DNA of 34,310 nucleotides from Nocardioidaceae bacterium (lineage in GTDB: Bacteria > Actinomycetota > Actinomycetes > Propionibacteriales > Nocardioidaceae): contig JAICKK010000016.1 in assembly GCA_025927955.1 (NCBI GenBank), forward strand, positions 1 through 34,310, given 5' to 3'. A program made the position numbers and the translations under genes. Of the stretch, positions 15,779 to 24,107 are shown in pieces. Every line of letters starts with the position of its first letter. Positions within the stretch are counted from its first letter, which is position 1. The notes beneath the pieces are model-generated. The model did no database searches. It had not been told where the DNA came from and saw nothing but the letters and a program-made list of their open reading frames with translations.

Positions 15779-15819
15779 CCCGACCCCGCTCGCCAGGGGG
15801 GCTCGGGCAGGCCGGGGGG

Positions 15820-16890
15820 TCACTCGGGCACGACCAGGACGGACTCGGCCCGGACCTCCACGCGCACCGGCGCGTCCTGGGCCAGGTGCACGGCCGTCGA
15901 GCTCGGCAGCTGCGCGACCATGACCTGCCCGTCGGCGAGGCGGCACTGCACGCGGGAGAACGGGCCGAGGAACGCCACCGACACGACACGGGCGTTGGGC
16001 TCGCCCTCCTCGCCGACGTGGACCGACTCGGGGCGGACCAGCGCCCACCCCCTCCCCGAGGTCTCCGACCCCTCCAGCAGCGGCACCCGAGTGCCCAGCA
16101 GGACCGCCCGGCCGCCCTCGACCCGGGCCGGGACCCGGTTGCTGAGGCCCACGAACTCGGCCACGAACCGGGTCGCCGGGCGGGCGTAGAGCTCCACCGG
16201 CGAGGCGATCTGGTCCAGCCGTCCGGCGTTCATCACCCCGACCCGGTCGGCCACCGCGAGCGCCTCCTCCTGGTCGTGGGTGACGAACAGGGTGGTGGTG
16301 CCGACGTCGACCTGGACCCGACGGATCTCCTCGCGCAGCTGCACCCGCACCTTGGCGTCGAGGGCCGACAGCGGCTCGTCGAGCAGCAGCGCCGACGGCT
16401 CCACCGCCAACGCCCGCGCCAGCGCCACGCGCTGCTGCTGGCCCCCGGAGAGCTGGTGGGCGTAGCGGCCCTCGAGGTCGGAGAGCCCCACGAGGTCGAG
16501 CATCTCGCGGCACCGCTCGAGCCGCCGCGCGCGGTCCTGTCCCCGCAGCCGGAGCCCGAAGGCGACGTTGTCCCGCACGGTCATGTGCGGGAACAGGCTG
16601 TATGCCTGGAACACCATCCCCATGTCGCGCCTGTTCGCGGGCACCCGCGTCATGTCCTGGCCGCCGACGATGACCGAGCCCGCGTCCGCGTGGTCGAGGC
16701 CGGCCAGGATGCGAAGCGCGGTCGTCTTGCCGCAGCCCGAGGGACCGAGCAGCACGACCATCTCCCCGGGGGCGATGTCCAGGCTCAGCCCGTCCAGGGC
16801 GTGGAGGCTGCCGTACGTGCGCCGCAGGTCCACCAGCGAGACGCCCACCCCGGCGTCCCGGGCGGCGGCGGTGCGGTCGGTGACGGTCAC
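15820..16890 (-). CDS. ABC transporter ATP-binding protein (PotA/FbpC-like)
   Basis: A 356-residue importer ATPase, last gene of a four-gene operon. Walker A GPSGCGKT, FQAYSLFPHM Q-loop, signature LSGGQQQRVALARAL, Walker B LLLDEPLSALDAKV and switch FVTHDQEEAL are all intact. A TOBE domain occupies the C-terminus (about 275-356). The GTG start overlaps the upstream permease stop by 4 nt (GTGA). Family resemblance is to polyamine, ferric-iron and aminoethylphosphonate importers, which share this ATPase type; sequence alone does not choose between them. Confidence 0.88.
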   Translation of the reverse strand: MTVTDRTAAARDAGVGVSLVDLRRTYGSLHALDGLSLDIAPGEMVVLLGPSGCGKTTALRILAGLDHADAGSVIVGGQDMTRVPANRRDMGMVFQAYSLFPHMTVRDNVAFGLRLRGQDRARRLERCREMLDLVGLSDLEGRYAHQLSGGQQQRVALARALAVEPSALLLDEPLSALDAKVRVQLREEIRRVQVDVGTTTLFVTHDQEEALAVADRVGVMNAGRLDQIASPVELYARPATRFVAEFVGLSNRVPARVEGGRAVLLGTRVPLLEGSETSGRGWALVRPESVHVGEEGEPNARVVSVAFLGPFSRVQCRLADGQVMVAQLPSSTAVHLAQDAPVRVEVRAESVLVVPE

Positions 16891-17720
16891 GTCAGCGCCC
16901 CTCTCGACGGCTTGTCCCTGCGGCTCTCGCGGCGGTTGTCGCGGCCGACGAACGTCAGCGCCACGAGCAGCAGGGAGGCGAGCACCAGGACGGCCAGCGA
17001 GGCGGCCGTCGACGTCGGCGCGTCGCTCTTTCCCAGCAGCCCGATGACGTAGGGCAGCGTCTCGAAGTTGAGCAGGGAGGCGAAGGTGTACTCCCCCAGC
17101 ACGAGCGCCACCGCCACGAACGCCGCCGAGGTCACGCCCGGCCAGATGTTCGGCAGCACCACCCGCACGATGACCGTCGTCCACCCGGCTCCCAGCGAGC
17201 GTGCGGCCTCGGCGAGGGTCACGACGTTGATCGACCCCAGGGCGGCGTCCAGGGACCGGTAGGCGTAGGGCAGCACCAGCACGACGTACGCGAAGGTCAG
17301 CGTCAGCGGCGAGTTCCCCAGCAGGTAGGAGACCCAGGCGTAGACGTTGGAGATGCCGACCACGATCACCAGGGGCGGCACGGTCAACGGAAGCAGGCAG
17401 AGGAACTCCACCAGCCGCGACGCCGCCGGCACCCGCAGCCGGACCCAGATCATCGTGGGGGTGAGCAGCACCAGCATCAGCACCGTGGTGAGCAGCGCCA
17501 GCAGGAGGGAGGTGACGATGGAGGACCGCAGCATGGGGTCCTGGACCAGGTTCTCCCACGGCTGCGCGGTGCGGCCGGTCCCGCCGACGACCCGGGTGCT
17601 GAAGTCGGCCATCGACAGCAGCGGCACCAGGAAGAAGACGGCGAAGGCGAGCAGCGCGACCGCGCGCACCACCCGCCAGGCGATGGACCCCCTCGTCGCG
17701 TCCGCTCTCACCGCAGCCAC
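16887..17720 (-). CDS. ABC transporter permease (PotC-like)
   Basis: A 277-residue inner-membrane permease with about six hydrophobic segments. The EAA-type cytoplasmic loop is EAARSLGAGWTTVIVRVVLP (near residues 172-191), and LLPLTVPPLVIVVG lies in the core. GTG 17720 overlaps the end of the other permease gene by 13 bp; the stop overlaps the ATPase start. It pairs with the 17708-18559 permease as the heterodimeric channel of the importer. Confidence 0.88.
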   Translation of the reverse strand: MAAVRADATRGSIAWRVVRAVALLAFAVFFLVPLLSMADFSTRVVGGTGRTAQPWENLVQDPMLRSSIVTSLLLALLTTVLMLVLLTPTMIWVRLRVPAASRLVEFLCLLPLTVPPLVIVVGISNVYAWVSYLLGNSPLTLTFAYVVLVLPYAYRSLDAALGSINVVTLAEAARSLGAGWTTVIVRVVLPNIWPGVTSAAFVAVALVLGEYTFASLLNFETLPYVIGLLGKSDAPTSTAASLAVLVLASLLLVALTFVGRDNRRESRRDKPSRGALT

Positions 17721-18559
17721 CGGGAGGTACGACGCAGCAGCAGCGTGTACAGCGTCATCACGACGCCCACGACCACGATCATCTCGAACGCCAGGGCGAA
17801 GGCGAAGTTCTGCCGGCCGAGGACCACCTCACTGGTCAGTGCCGCCCGGATCAGCAGCGGGACGATCGGGTTGCCCTGCGTGACGAGCAGCGCGGCCGTC
17901 GCGTAGGCCGCGAACGCGTTCGCGAACAGCAGCAGCGTGGCGCCAAGGAACGCCGGAAGGAGCAGGGGCCCGGCCACGCGGGTCCAGTACTGCCACGTGC
18001 TGGCGCCCAGGTTCACGGCCGCCTCCCGCCACTGAGGGCGCACGCCCTCCAGCGCCGGCAGGAACACGATGACCATCAGCGGGATCTGGAAGTAGCTGTA
18101 GACGAGGATCAGCCCGCGCAGGCCGAACAGCCATCCGGAGCCGAAGATGTCGAGGCCGAACGAGCTGCGCAGGGCCTCGGTGAGCACGCCGCTGAAGCCC
18201 AGCGTGGCGATGAAGGCGAAGGCGAGCGGCACCCCGCCGAACTGCGCCAGCACGCCGCTGACGGCCGTGACGGTGCGGCGGAACAGGCTGGTCGGCGGAC
18301 GGGTCACCACCAGGTAGGCGAGGAACGCACCGAGGACCGCGCCGACGACCGCGCTGCTGACCGAGAGCACCAGGCTGTTCCAGAGCGTGTGCAGGGCTGT
18401 CGCCTCGAACAGTCCCGTGATGTTCTCGGTCGAGAACCCGTGCCCGCCCTGGAAGGCGCCCACGACCACGGTGACCGTGGGCACCAGCAGGAACACCAGC
18501 AGGTACACCAGGAAGGGCAGCAGCCCCGCCCAGGGCGCCAGCCTGCTCACCCGGGCCAC
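17708..18559 (-). CDS. ABC transporter permease (PotB-like)
   Basis: A 283-residue permease with about six transmembrane helices. The first is WAGLLPFLVYLLVFLLVPTV. The EAA loop is EAAVNLGASTWQYWTRVAGP. Start chosen at GTG 18559, 2 nt after the binding-protein stop; a second in-frame GTG at 18550 is an alternative. The open frame extends upstream into the binding-protein gene, but that part is not membrane-like and is out of frame with the real upstream gene. Confidence 0.88.
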   Translation of the reverse strand: MARVSRLAPWAGLLPFLVYLLVFLLVPTVTVVVGAFQGGHGFSTENITGLFEATALHTLWNSLVLSVSSAVVGAVLGAFLAYLVVTRPPTSLFRRTVTAVSGVLAQFGGVPLAFAFIATLGFSGVLTEALRSSFGLDIFGSGWLFGLRGLILVYSYFQIPLMVIVFLPALEGVRPQWREAAVNLGASTWQYWTRVAGPLLLPAFLGATLLLFANAFAAYATAALLVTQGNPIVPLLIRAALTSEVVLGRQNFAFALAFEMIVVVGVVMTLYTLLLRRTSRWLR

Positions 18560-18561
18560 GC

Positions 18562-19683
18562 TCAGCCGGCCACCTTCGCCCAGTTCGCGGACAGGTACTT
18601 CGCGGCCTTCTCGGTCTGTGCGACCGTCGGCGTGACCGCCTTGCCCTTGACCGGTGGCAGCGCGCTGTAGGCGGCCTTGTCGATCGTGCCGGCCTTCACC
18701 ATCGCGTCGGCACGCACCGGCCGCGCGCCACCGGCCAGCCACAGGTTCTGGCCCTGGTCGGAGTAGAGGAACTCCTCCCACAGCCGGGCCGCCGCGGGAT
18801 GCGGCGCCTGGGCGTTGATGGCCTGGTAGTAGTAGCCGGCGACGACGGCGTTGCTGGGCACGACGACCTTCCAGGTCTTGAGCTTCGTGGACTCGGCCGC
18901 GTTGAGGTAGTCCCAGTCGACGACGACCGGCGTCTGGCCCGACTCGATGGTGGTCGGGTCGGGGTCCACCGGAAGGAAGTTGCCGGCCTTCTTGAGCCTG
19001 CCGAAGAAGTCGACGCCCGGCTTGATGTCGTCGGCCGACCCGCCGTTGGCGATCGCGGCCATCATCACGCCGCTGAACGCGGCGCCCGCCTGGGTCGGGT
19101 CACCGTTGAGGGCGACCTTGCCCCGGAAGGCGGACCCGAGCAGATCGGAGACGCCGCTGACGCTCGGCACCTTGCTGGAGTCGTAGCCGATCGACATGTA
19201 GCCGCCGTAGTCGTTGACCCAGGTCCCCTTCGGGTCCTTGAACGCTGCGGGGATGTCCTTCCAGGTGGACACCTGGTACGGCGCGAAGAGGGAGGTGTTC
19301 GCCAGGGCGACCGACTGGCCCAGGTCGAAGACGTCCGGCGCGCGGCTGGTGGTCTTGAGGGACTTCGCGGCGTTGATCTCGTCCTGGCTGGCGGCGTTGG
19401 GCTGCGCGGAGCTCACCTTGATGCCGTACTTCTCGGAGAACGTCTTGATGATGTTGCCGTAGTTCGCCCAGTCCGGAGGCAGGGCGATCACGTTGAGCTG
19501 GCCCTCCTTCTTGGCCGCCTTGACCAGGGCGGCCATGCCGCCGAGGTCCTTGGCCGAGGTGGCCTTCGCCGCGTCGTTCCTGCCCGACGACGCACCACCG
19601 GAGTCCGAGGGCGGCGCGCACGCGGCGAGCGCGAGCACGCTCAGCGCGGTGACGACGGACAGGCGCAGGGTTGTGCGGGCCAC
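18562..19683 (-). CDS. ABC transporter substrate-binding lipoprotein (polyamine/iron/phosphonate type)
   Basis: A 373-residue exported binding protein. The signal sequence ends at LAAC with the lipidated cysteine near residue 22. The mature chain has LVKAAKKEGQLNVIALP, then ANYGNIIKTFSEKYGIKV, and a WVNDYGGYMSIGYDSSKVP hinge region, typical of the SBP group that contains PotD, FbpA and 2-aminoethylphosphonate binding proteins. GTG 19683 has a clear GGAGG Shine-Dalgarno. It is the first gene of an operon binding protein-permease-permease-ATPase. A 6+6 bp dyad sits over its -10 region. Ligand not determined. Confidence 0.87.
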   Translation of the reverse strand: MARTTLRLSVVTALSVLALAACAPPSDSGGASSGRNDAAKATSAKDLGGMAALVKAAKKEGQLNVIALPPDWANYGNIIKTFSEKYGIKVSSAQPNAASQDEINAAKSLKTTSRAPDVFDLGQSVALANTSLFAPYQVSTWKDIPAAFKDPKGTWVNDYGGYMSIGYDSSKVPSVSGVSDLLGSAFRGKVALNGDPTQAGAAFSGVMMAAIANGGSADDIKPGVDFFGRLKKAGNFLPVDPDPTTIESGQTPVVVDWDYLNAAESTKLKTWKVVVPSNAVVAGYYYQAINAQAPHPAAARLWEEFLYSDQGQNLWLAGGARPVRADAMVKAGTIDKAAYSALPPVKGKAVTPTVAQTEKAAKYLSANWAKVAG

Positions 19684-19711
19684 GACGAACCTCCACGGCG
19701 AACGGGACGAC

Positions 19712-19729
19712 GTGGGCAACGTAGCCCAC
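19712..19729. promoter_or_regulatory. Operator-like palindrome over the importer promoter
   Basis: GTGGGC (19712-19717) and GCCCAC (19724-19729) are perfect arms around AACGTA, which reads TACGTT (a -10 box) on the minus strand. The predicted start site is about 27 nt upstream of GTG 19683. A repressor bound here would block the importer promoter. Confidence 0.45.
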
Positions 19730-19738
19730 CGTGCCCCC

Positions 19739-20413
19739 TCAGCGGAGGAACCCGCCCAGGCGTCGGCGAGCCTCACCCGGCGCACCGCGGCGCTGGACGT
19801 GCACGGACCCCATGAACGCCACTCCGCGGACCCGGACCCTGGGCCCCGGCCGGTCCCGGTCGAAGGGCACCTTGGGCCGCTGCTCGGTGTACTCGCCCAT
19901 CACGCCGAACCCGTCGACCACCACGCTCGTGCCGGCGTCGACGAGCACCTTGACCTCGCCCATCACGGCGTTGGCGTTGATGGTCACCTCGCCGCTTCCG
20001 AACTCCGCCTCGCGCAGGTCCAGCACGACGCTGCCCATGAGCGCGAACGCGGCGTGGCCGTCCTGGACCAGCCACCGGCCGGCGCGCCTGGTCTCCGACA
20101 TGATCGCGATGGAGCCCGCGTGCGGGACAGCCGAACCGGTCGGCGCGGGCACGCGCGGCCGGGGAGCCGGAGCGGGAGCCGGGGGCGCCCCCGCCACGGG
20201 CAGGTCGGCGGTGAGGGGGACCAGGTCGCCGTAGGTCTTCGCGTCGTAGGCCGCCTGCAGCCGCTCGTCCAGCTCGTCGAGGTCGAGCCGGCCCTCCCCC
20301 GCCGCCTGCCGGAGCACCTCGGCCACCCGGTGCCGCTCCTCGTCCGAGACACGCATCCGGCCCGGGTCCTCGCGATAGACGTCGGGCCCTCCGTCACGGG
20401 CTTCTCGCTCCAT
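19739..20413 (-). CDS. DUF1707 protein with LiaF-like C-terminal domain
   Basis: A 224-residue protein. Residues about 19-70 are the DUF1707/SHOCT-like helical domain (RMRVSDEERHRVAEVLRQAAGEGRLDLDELDERL...TYGDLVPLTADLP). A proline/alanine linker follows. The C-terminal ~115 residues are a beta-rich domain with repeated GSVVLDLREAEF, INANAVMGEVKVLVDAG and VDGFGVMGEY, like the C-terminus of LiaF and cell-wall stress response proteins. No membrane helix is visible. DUF1707 proteins are actinobacterial and mostly uncharacterised; a role in envelope sensing is inference. TAGACT lies 8 nt before ATG 20413. Confidence 0.82.
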   Translation of the reverse strand: MEREARDGGPDVYREDPGRMRVSDEERHRVAEVLRQAAGEGRLDLDELDERLQAAYDAKTYGDLVPLTADLPVAGAPPAPAPAPRPRVPAPTGSAVPHAGSIAIMSETRRAGRWLVQDGHAAFALMGSVVLDLREAEFGSGEVTINANAVMGEVKVLVDAGTSVVVDGFGVMGEYTEQRPKVPFDRDRPGPRVRVRGVAFMGSVHVQRRGAPGEARRRLGGFLR

Positions 20414-20421
20414 GACAGGCC

Positions 20422-20427
20422 AGTCTA
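20422..20427 (-). promoter_or_regulatory. -10 box of the DUF1707 gene (TAGACT)
   Basis: TAGACT, eight bases, then ATG 20413. No ribosome binding site is present, so the mRNA is leaderless or has a 1-2 nt leader. Confidence 0.5.
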
Positions 20428-20487
20428 GTGATCGCCCGGCGCCCCGCGGTGCGTCAACCGCCCTCGCCGCCATGCGTGCCCATCGGC

Positions 20488-20505
20488 ATGACGCGGGGGC
20501 GTCAT
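20488..20505. promoter_or_regulatory. Perfect 7-bp dyad abutting the spermidine-synthase-like gene promoter
   Basis: ATGACGC (20488-20494), GGGG, GCGTCAT (20499-20505). The right arm shares its last base with the TACGCT -10 box, so the dyad fills the spacer between -35 and -10. This is a standard place for a repressor site. A 4-base loop also allows an RNA or DNA hairpin. Confidence 0.45.
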
Positions 20506-20510
20506 ACGCT
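20505..20510 (+). promoter_or_regulatory. -10 box of the spermidine-synthase-like gene (TACGCT)
   Basis: TACGCT, eight bases, then GTG 20519, without a Shine-Dalgarno sequence. Confidence 0.45.
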
Positions 20511-20518
20511 GTGCCGTC

Positions 20519-21229
20519 GTGGAGTACGTCGAGCTGGCGCACGCCGCCACCGACCGCGGAGAGGTCCTGCTGCGCGAGCGCCGGCGCACCGGCACCGCGG
20601 TCGCCGACGGTGCCGGTGTGCTCGAGCTGCGGGTCAACGGCGTCTTCGTGATGGACACCGCGGAGACGGGCAGCGAGCGGGCCCTCGCCGCGGCCGCGCT
20701 GTCACGGGTCGCGCGGCCGCACACCGTGCTGGTCGGCGGGCTGGGGCTCGGGTTCACCGCGCGCGAGGTGCTCGGGGACTCCCGGGTGGAGCGGCTGGTG
20801 GTCGTCGAGATCGAGGAGGCGCTCGTGGGCTGGATGCGGGACGGCACCGTGCCGCACGGCCCTCGGCTGCTCGCCGAGCCACGCCTGAGCGTGGTCGTCG
20901 ATGACGTGCGCCGGGCCGTGCGCGGCTCGCCTCCAGCGTCGTACGACCTGGTGCTGCTCGACGTCGACAACGGCCCGGGGTTCCTCGTGTACGACGCGAA
21001 CGCGGCCGTCTACGGCGGTGCGTTCCTGTCCGAGGTGGCCCGGGTGCTGCGACCCGGCGGCGTGGCCGGAGTCTGGTCGATGGCGGAGTCGGTCGCGCTC
21101 GCCGAGGCGATGAGCGACGCGCTCGTGGGCGTCGAGGCGGTCCCCGTCGACGTACGGCTGCAGGAACGTGCGGAGACGTACTGGCTCTACCTCGGCCGGG
21201 CGGCGGGTGGGGCCGAGGCGGCCGGGTAG
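20519..21229 (+). CDS. Spermidine-synthase-fold (SpeE-like) protein
   Basis: A 236-residue Rossmann-fold protein of the spermidine synthase/methyltransferase superfamily. The N-terminal beta strands ([12 protein letters not shown]) precede the nucleotide-binding glycine motif [16 protein letters not shown] (about residues 70-85), [12 protein letters not shown], then the acidic [14 protein letters not shown] motif near residue 150 and [18 protein letters not shown]. True SpeE proteins are about 280 residues and have an aspartate in the catalytic LDGxxQ region that I do not see clearly, so polyamine synthesis should not be assumed. GTG 20519 follows a leaderless-type promoter. The TAG stop forms part of the fumC -10 box. 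Confidence 0.75.
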   Translation: MEYVELAHAATDRGEVLLRERRRTGTAVADGAGVLELRVNGVFVMDTAETGSERALAAAALSRVARPHTVLVGGLGLGFTAREVLGDSRVERLVVVEIEEALVGWMRDGTVPHGPRLLAEPRLSVVVDDVRRAVRGSPPASYDLVLLDVDNGPGFLVYDANAAVYGGAFLSEVARVLRPGGVAGVWSMAESVALAEAMSDALVGVEAVPVDVRLQERAETYWLYLGRAAGGAEAAG

Positions 21230-21232
21230 GTT
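21227..21232 (+). promoter_or_regulatory. -10 box of fumC (TAGGTT) containing the upstream stop
   Basis: TAGGTT, eight bases, then ATG 21241. Bases 21227-21229 are also the stop codon of the preceding gene. No Shine-Dalgarno is visible. Confidence 0.5.
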
Positions 21233-21240
21233 TGCTCGTC

Positions 21241-22623
21241 ATGGACGGTTACCGCATCGAGCACGACAGCATGGGCGAGGTCGAGGTCCCGGTGGACGCG
21301 CTGTGGCGGGCGCAGACGCAGCGGGCGGTGGAGAACTTCCCGATCAGCGGCAGCACCCTCGAGGCCGAGCACGTCAAGGCGATGGCCCAGGTCAAGGCGG
21401 CCGCCGCGAAGGTCAACGCCGAGCTCGGCGTCATCACCGAGGAGCAGGCCGGCGCCATCCGGGCCGGCGCCGCGGAGATCGTGGACGGGCGGCACCTCGA
21501 CCACTTCCCGATCGACGTCTTCCAGACCGGTTCGGGCACGTCGTCGAACATGAACATGAACGAGGTGCTGGCCTCCCTGGCGAAGCGGGCGGGGGTCGAG
21601 GTGCACCCCAACGACCACGTGAACGCCAGCCAGTCCAGCAACGACACGTTCCCGACCTCGATCCACGTCGCGGCCACGTCCGCGACGGTCCAGCAGCTCG
21701 TCCCGGCGCTGGAGCACCTCGCGGGCGCCCTGGAGACCAAGGCGGTGGAGTTCTCCGACGCGGTGAAGTCCGGGCGCACCCACCTGATGGACGCGACGCC
21801 GGTGATGCTCGGCCAGGAGCTCGGCGGGTACGCCGCAGCGGTGCGGTACGGCGTGGAGCGGCTGCAGGCGTCGCTGCCGCGGGTCGCGGAGCTGCCCCTG
21901 GGCGGCACCGCGGTCGGCACCGGCATCAACACGCCGAAGGGGTTCGCTGCGAAGGTGATCGCCGAGCTGGCCGGGTCCACCGGCCTGCCGTTCACCGAGG
22001 CCCGCAACCACTTCGAGGCGCAGGGCGCCCGCGACGGCCTCGTCGAGCTGTCCGGCCAGCTGAGGACGATCGCCGTCGGGCTGACCAAGCTGTGCAACGA
22101 TCTGCGGTGGATGTCCTCGGGCCCGCGCACCGGCCTGGCCGAGATCAACCTGCCGGACCTGCAGCCCGGGTCGAGCATCATGCCGGGCAAGGTGAACCCG
22201 GTGCTGCCCGAGGCGACGCTGATGGTGTGCGCGCAGGTGATCGGCAACGACACGGCGGTGACCGTGTCCGGTGCGTCCGGCAGCTTCGAGCTCAACGTGA
22301 TGATGCCGGTGATGGCGCGCAACCTGCTGGAGTCGATCCGGCTGCTGTCCACCAGCAGCCGCCTGCTCGCGGACCGCTGCATCGCTGGCATCACCGCCAA
22401 CGAGGAGCGGATGCGCTCCTACGCCGAGTCCTCGCCGTCGGTGGTCACCCCGCTGAACCGCTACATCGGCTACGAGAACGCCGCCAAGGTCGCCAAGAAG
22501 GCGCTCGCGGAGCAGAAGACGATCCGCGAGGTGGTGGTCGAGATGGGCTTCGTGGACAGGGGTGACCTCACCGAGGAGCAGCTCGACACCGCACTCGACG
22601 TGGCGGCGATGACCCACCCCTGA
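21241..22623 (+). CDS. fumC: Class II fumarate hydratase
   Basis: A 460-residue TCA-cycle enzyme that hydrates fumarate to L-malate; oxygen-stable homotetramer of the fumarase/aspartase superfamily. The three active-site regions are present: [14 protein letters not shown] near residue 98-111, [13 protein letters not shown] near 130-142, and the flexible signature loop [11 protein letters not shown] near 315-325. [16 protein letters not shown] is also diagnostic. ATG 21241 is preferred over the in-frame TTG at 21232, which lies in the -10 box. It converges with the sedolisin gene through a hairpin that encloses the fumC stop codon. Confidence 0.97.
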   Translation: MDGYRIEHDSMGEVEVPVDALWRAQTQRAVENFPISGSTLEAEHVKAMAQVKAAAAKVNAELGVITEEQAGAIRAGAAEIVDGRHLDHFPIDVFQTGSGTSSNMNMNEVLASLAKRAGVEVHPNDHVNASQSSNDTFPTSIHVAATSATVQQLVPALEHLAGALETKAVEFSDAVKSGRTHLMDATPVMLGQELGGYAAAVRYGVERLQASLPRVAELPLGGTAVGTGINTPKGFAAKVIAELAGSTGLPFTEARNHFEAQGARDGLVELSGQLRTIAVGLTKLCNDLRWMSSGPRTGLAEINLPDLQPGSSIMPGKVNPVLPEATLMVCAQVIGNDTAVTVSGASGSFELNVMMPVMARNLLESIRLLSTSSRLLADRCIAGITANEERMRSYAESSPSVVTPLNRYIGYENAAKVAKKALAEQKTIREVVVEMGFVDRGDLTEEQLDTALDVAAMTHP

Positions 22624-22639
22624 CGCTCAGCGGTGGGTC
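22611..22639. terminator. Bidirectional hairpin at the fumC/sedolisin convergent end
   Basis: GACCCACC (22611-22618) pairs with GGTGGGTC (22632-22639), a perfect 8-bp stem. Inside, CTGA and TCAG form 4 more pairs around CGC, separated by one C-C mismatch. The fumC stop lies in the inner arm. The sedolisin gene ends 11 bp further. It is symmetric and lacks a T-tract, so it can serve both genes. Confidence 0.6.
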
Positions 22640-22649
22640 GTCGCGCCGC

Positions 22650-24017
22650 TCAGTCGCGTGCCCCCGCGAGGGCCGGCACCAGGATGTCCGCCTTCGGTGA
22701 GCCGAAGCCCGTGGCGAAGTCCCAGCCCCGGTGCGCCGACGGGCCGCTGACGGAGACCGCGTTCCCCGCCGCGTCCGGCAGCGTGACCGACGTGTTGCCG
22801 CGGGTGACGTCGTGGAACAGGAAGCGGTACGCGCGAGAGGTGCCGAGCCGGTACAGCGCCGGGTTGATGTTCCCGAGGCGGTGGTGGGCCACCTGGTTGG
22901 CCAGTGCCACGAGGCCGGCCCACTGCGGCGAGCCGCAGCTGGTGCCACCGAAGCTGAAGAACCCGGGGCCCTGCCCTGAGGAGCCCCAGGCGACGATGAC
23001 GCCCTCGTCGATGGCCGCGTTGTAGGACACGTCCGGGACGGACCGGTGGCCGGTGTGCTGCACCCGCCGCTGGAAGGCCGGCTCCCGGAACACCTCCGAC
23101 AGCCCGCTTCCTCCCGCGGAGGCGTACTGCGGCTCGTTCCACACGGTCTCGTAGTGGTAGGCGCCGGTGATCCCGTCCGCGAACAGCGCGGTGCCGCCGA
23201 CGCCGGTCACCAGCGGGTCGTTGGCGGGCGTGCTCGCCGCCTGGACCCACGACGTGCCGTCACAGCTGGGCTGGGCGGCGCCGTCGTCGCCGGCCGAGGC
23301 GAGGAGGGTCGTCCCGTGCGCCACCATCCGCGCGAAGATCCGGTGCTCGCCGAGTGCCGAGACGGCGAGGCACTGCTCCGCCTCCCCGAAGCTCTGGGAG
23401 ACCACGTTGCCGAGGCGGTGCGCCGCGACGTAGGCGAGCGCGCGCTCGATGTCCGCGTCGTCGTCGCTCCTGGCGAGCACCAGGTCGATCCTCGCCCGCG
23501 GCGCGATGGCGTGCGCCCACTCGACGTCCAGGCTGATCTCGGACGACCAGCCGACCTGGTCGGCGTCGGCAGGGTCGAAGGGGGTGAGCCCTTGAGGGGC
23601 GATGATGCGAAGGCGCGCGGTCGGCAGCCCGAAGGTCGAGTCGAAGCTGGCGAGGTCGGCCCGGATGGTGGGCGACTGGAACGCGTCGACGATGACGATC
23701 GTCGTGCCCCGGCCGTCCACGCCCCGGCGACCGAGCTTGTCGACGCCGTACGCGTGCCGGATCTGCTGGGGCCCGTAGCAGGTCGCGGGGGTGGTCGTCT
23801 GGCAGCTGAACACGGCGTCGGAGCCGGGCAAGGTGCTCACCCTGCGGTGCAGCGGCGTGCCGCTGACGGCCGGCGTCACTGCGCCGGCGGACGACGGCGC
23901 ACTGCGGCTGGGCGCGGCGGATACCGACGCCGACGGCGCCGCCCCCAGTGACAGGGCGCCCAGCGCCAGCACCGATGCGGCCGCCACCGGCCGCAGGAAA
24001 CCGGATCTCCGAGCCAT
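22650..24017 (-). CDS. Secreted sedolisin-family (S53) serine protease
   Basis: A 455-residue exported protease of the serine-carboxyl type. A signal peptide covers about residues 1-34 (RRSGFLRP, hydrophobic core, cleavage near SVSA). The catalytic set is visible: Glu160 and Asp164 in SSEISLDVEWAHAIAP, oxyanion Asp244 in SAGDDG and the nucleophile Ser360 in GGTSCGSPQWAG. The C-terminal calcium-loop motif is DFATGFGSPKAD. The region before the catalytic domain is short (about 55 residues after the signal), so the usual ~180-residue S53 propeptide is missing; activation must differ, as in other short actinobacterial members. It likely degrades peptides outside the cell. ATG 24017 has GAGGAC just upstream. 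Confidence 0.9.
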   Translation of the reverse strand: MARRSGFLRPVAAASVLALGALSLGAAPSASVSAAPSRSAPSSAGAVTPAVSGTPLHRRVSTLPGSDAVFSCQTTTPATCYGPQQIRHAYGVDKLGRRGVDGRGTTIVIVDAFQSPTIRADLASFDSTFGLPTARLRIIAPQGLTPFDPADADQVGWSSEISLDVEWAHAIAPRARIDLVLARSDDDADIERALAYVAAHRLGNVVSQSFGEAEQCLAVSALGEHRIFARMVAHGTTLLASAGDDGAAQPSCDGTSWVQAASTPANDPLVTGVGGTALFADGITGAYHYETVWNEPQYASAGGSGLSEVFREPAFQRRVQHTGHRSVPDVSYNAAIDEGVIVAWGSSGQGPGFFSFGGTSCGSPQWAGLVALANQVAHHRLGNINPALYRLGTSRAYRFLFHDVTRGNTSVTLPDAAGNAVSVSGPSAHRGWDFATGFGSPKADILVPALAGARD

Positions 24018-24045
24018 GTCCTCGCCCCTCGAACGATGTGGTGAT

Positions 24046-24075
24046 GGCCCACGACAGGGGGTGGGCCGATGGCCC
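24046..24075 (-). promoter_or_regulatory. Two competing hairpins in the sedolisin leader
   Basis: GGCCCAC (24046-24052) pairs with GTGGGCC (24061-24067), 7 bp. GGGCC (24063-24067) can instead pair with GGCCC (24071-24075), 5 bp with a GAT loop. The two stems share bases and exclude each other. They lie 29-58 nt upstream of ATG 24017, inside the predicted leader. Confidence 0.35.
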
Positions 24076-24107
24076 GAGCACGAGCTGGCGTTGGGCGGTG
24101 CAAGCGC

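Noticed and set aside
15820-21229. A combined polyamine uptake and synthesis locus
   Set aside because: The importer family is ambiguous, the SpeE-like protein is short and lacks a clear catalytic motif, and the DUF1707 gene and separate promoters lie between them.
21187-22617. A 476-codon minus-strand frame opposite fumC
   Set aside because: Histidine/arginine-rich antisense shadow; FumC is complete on the plus strand.
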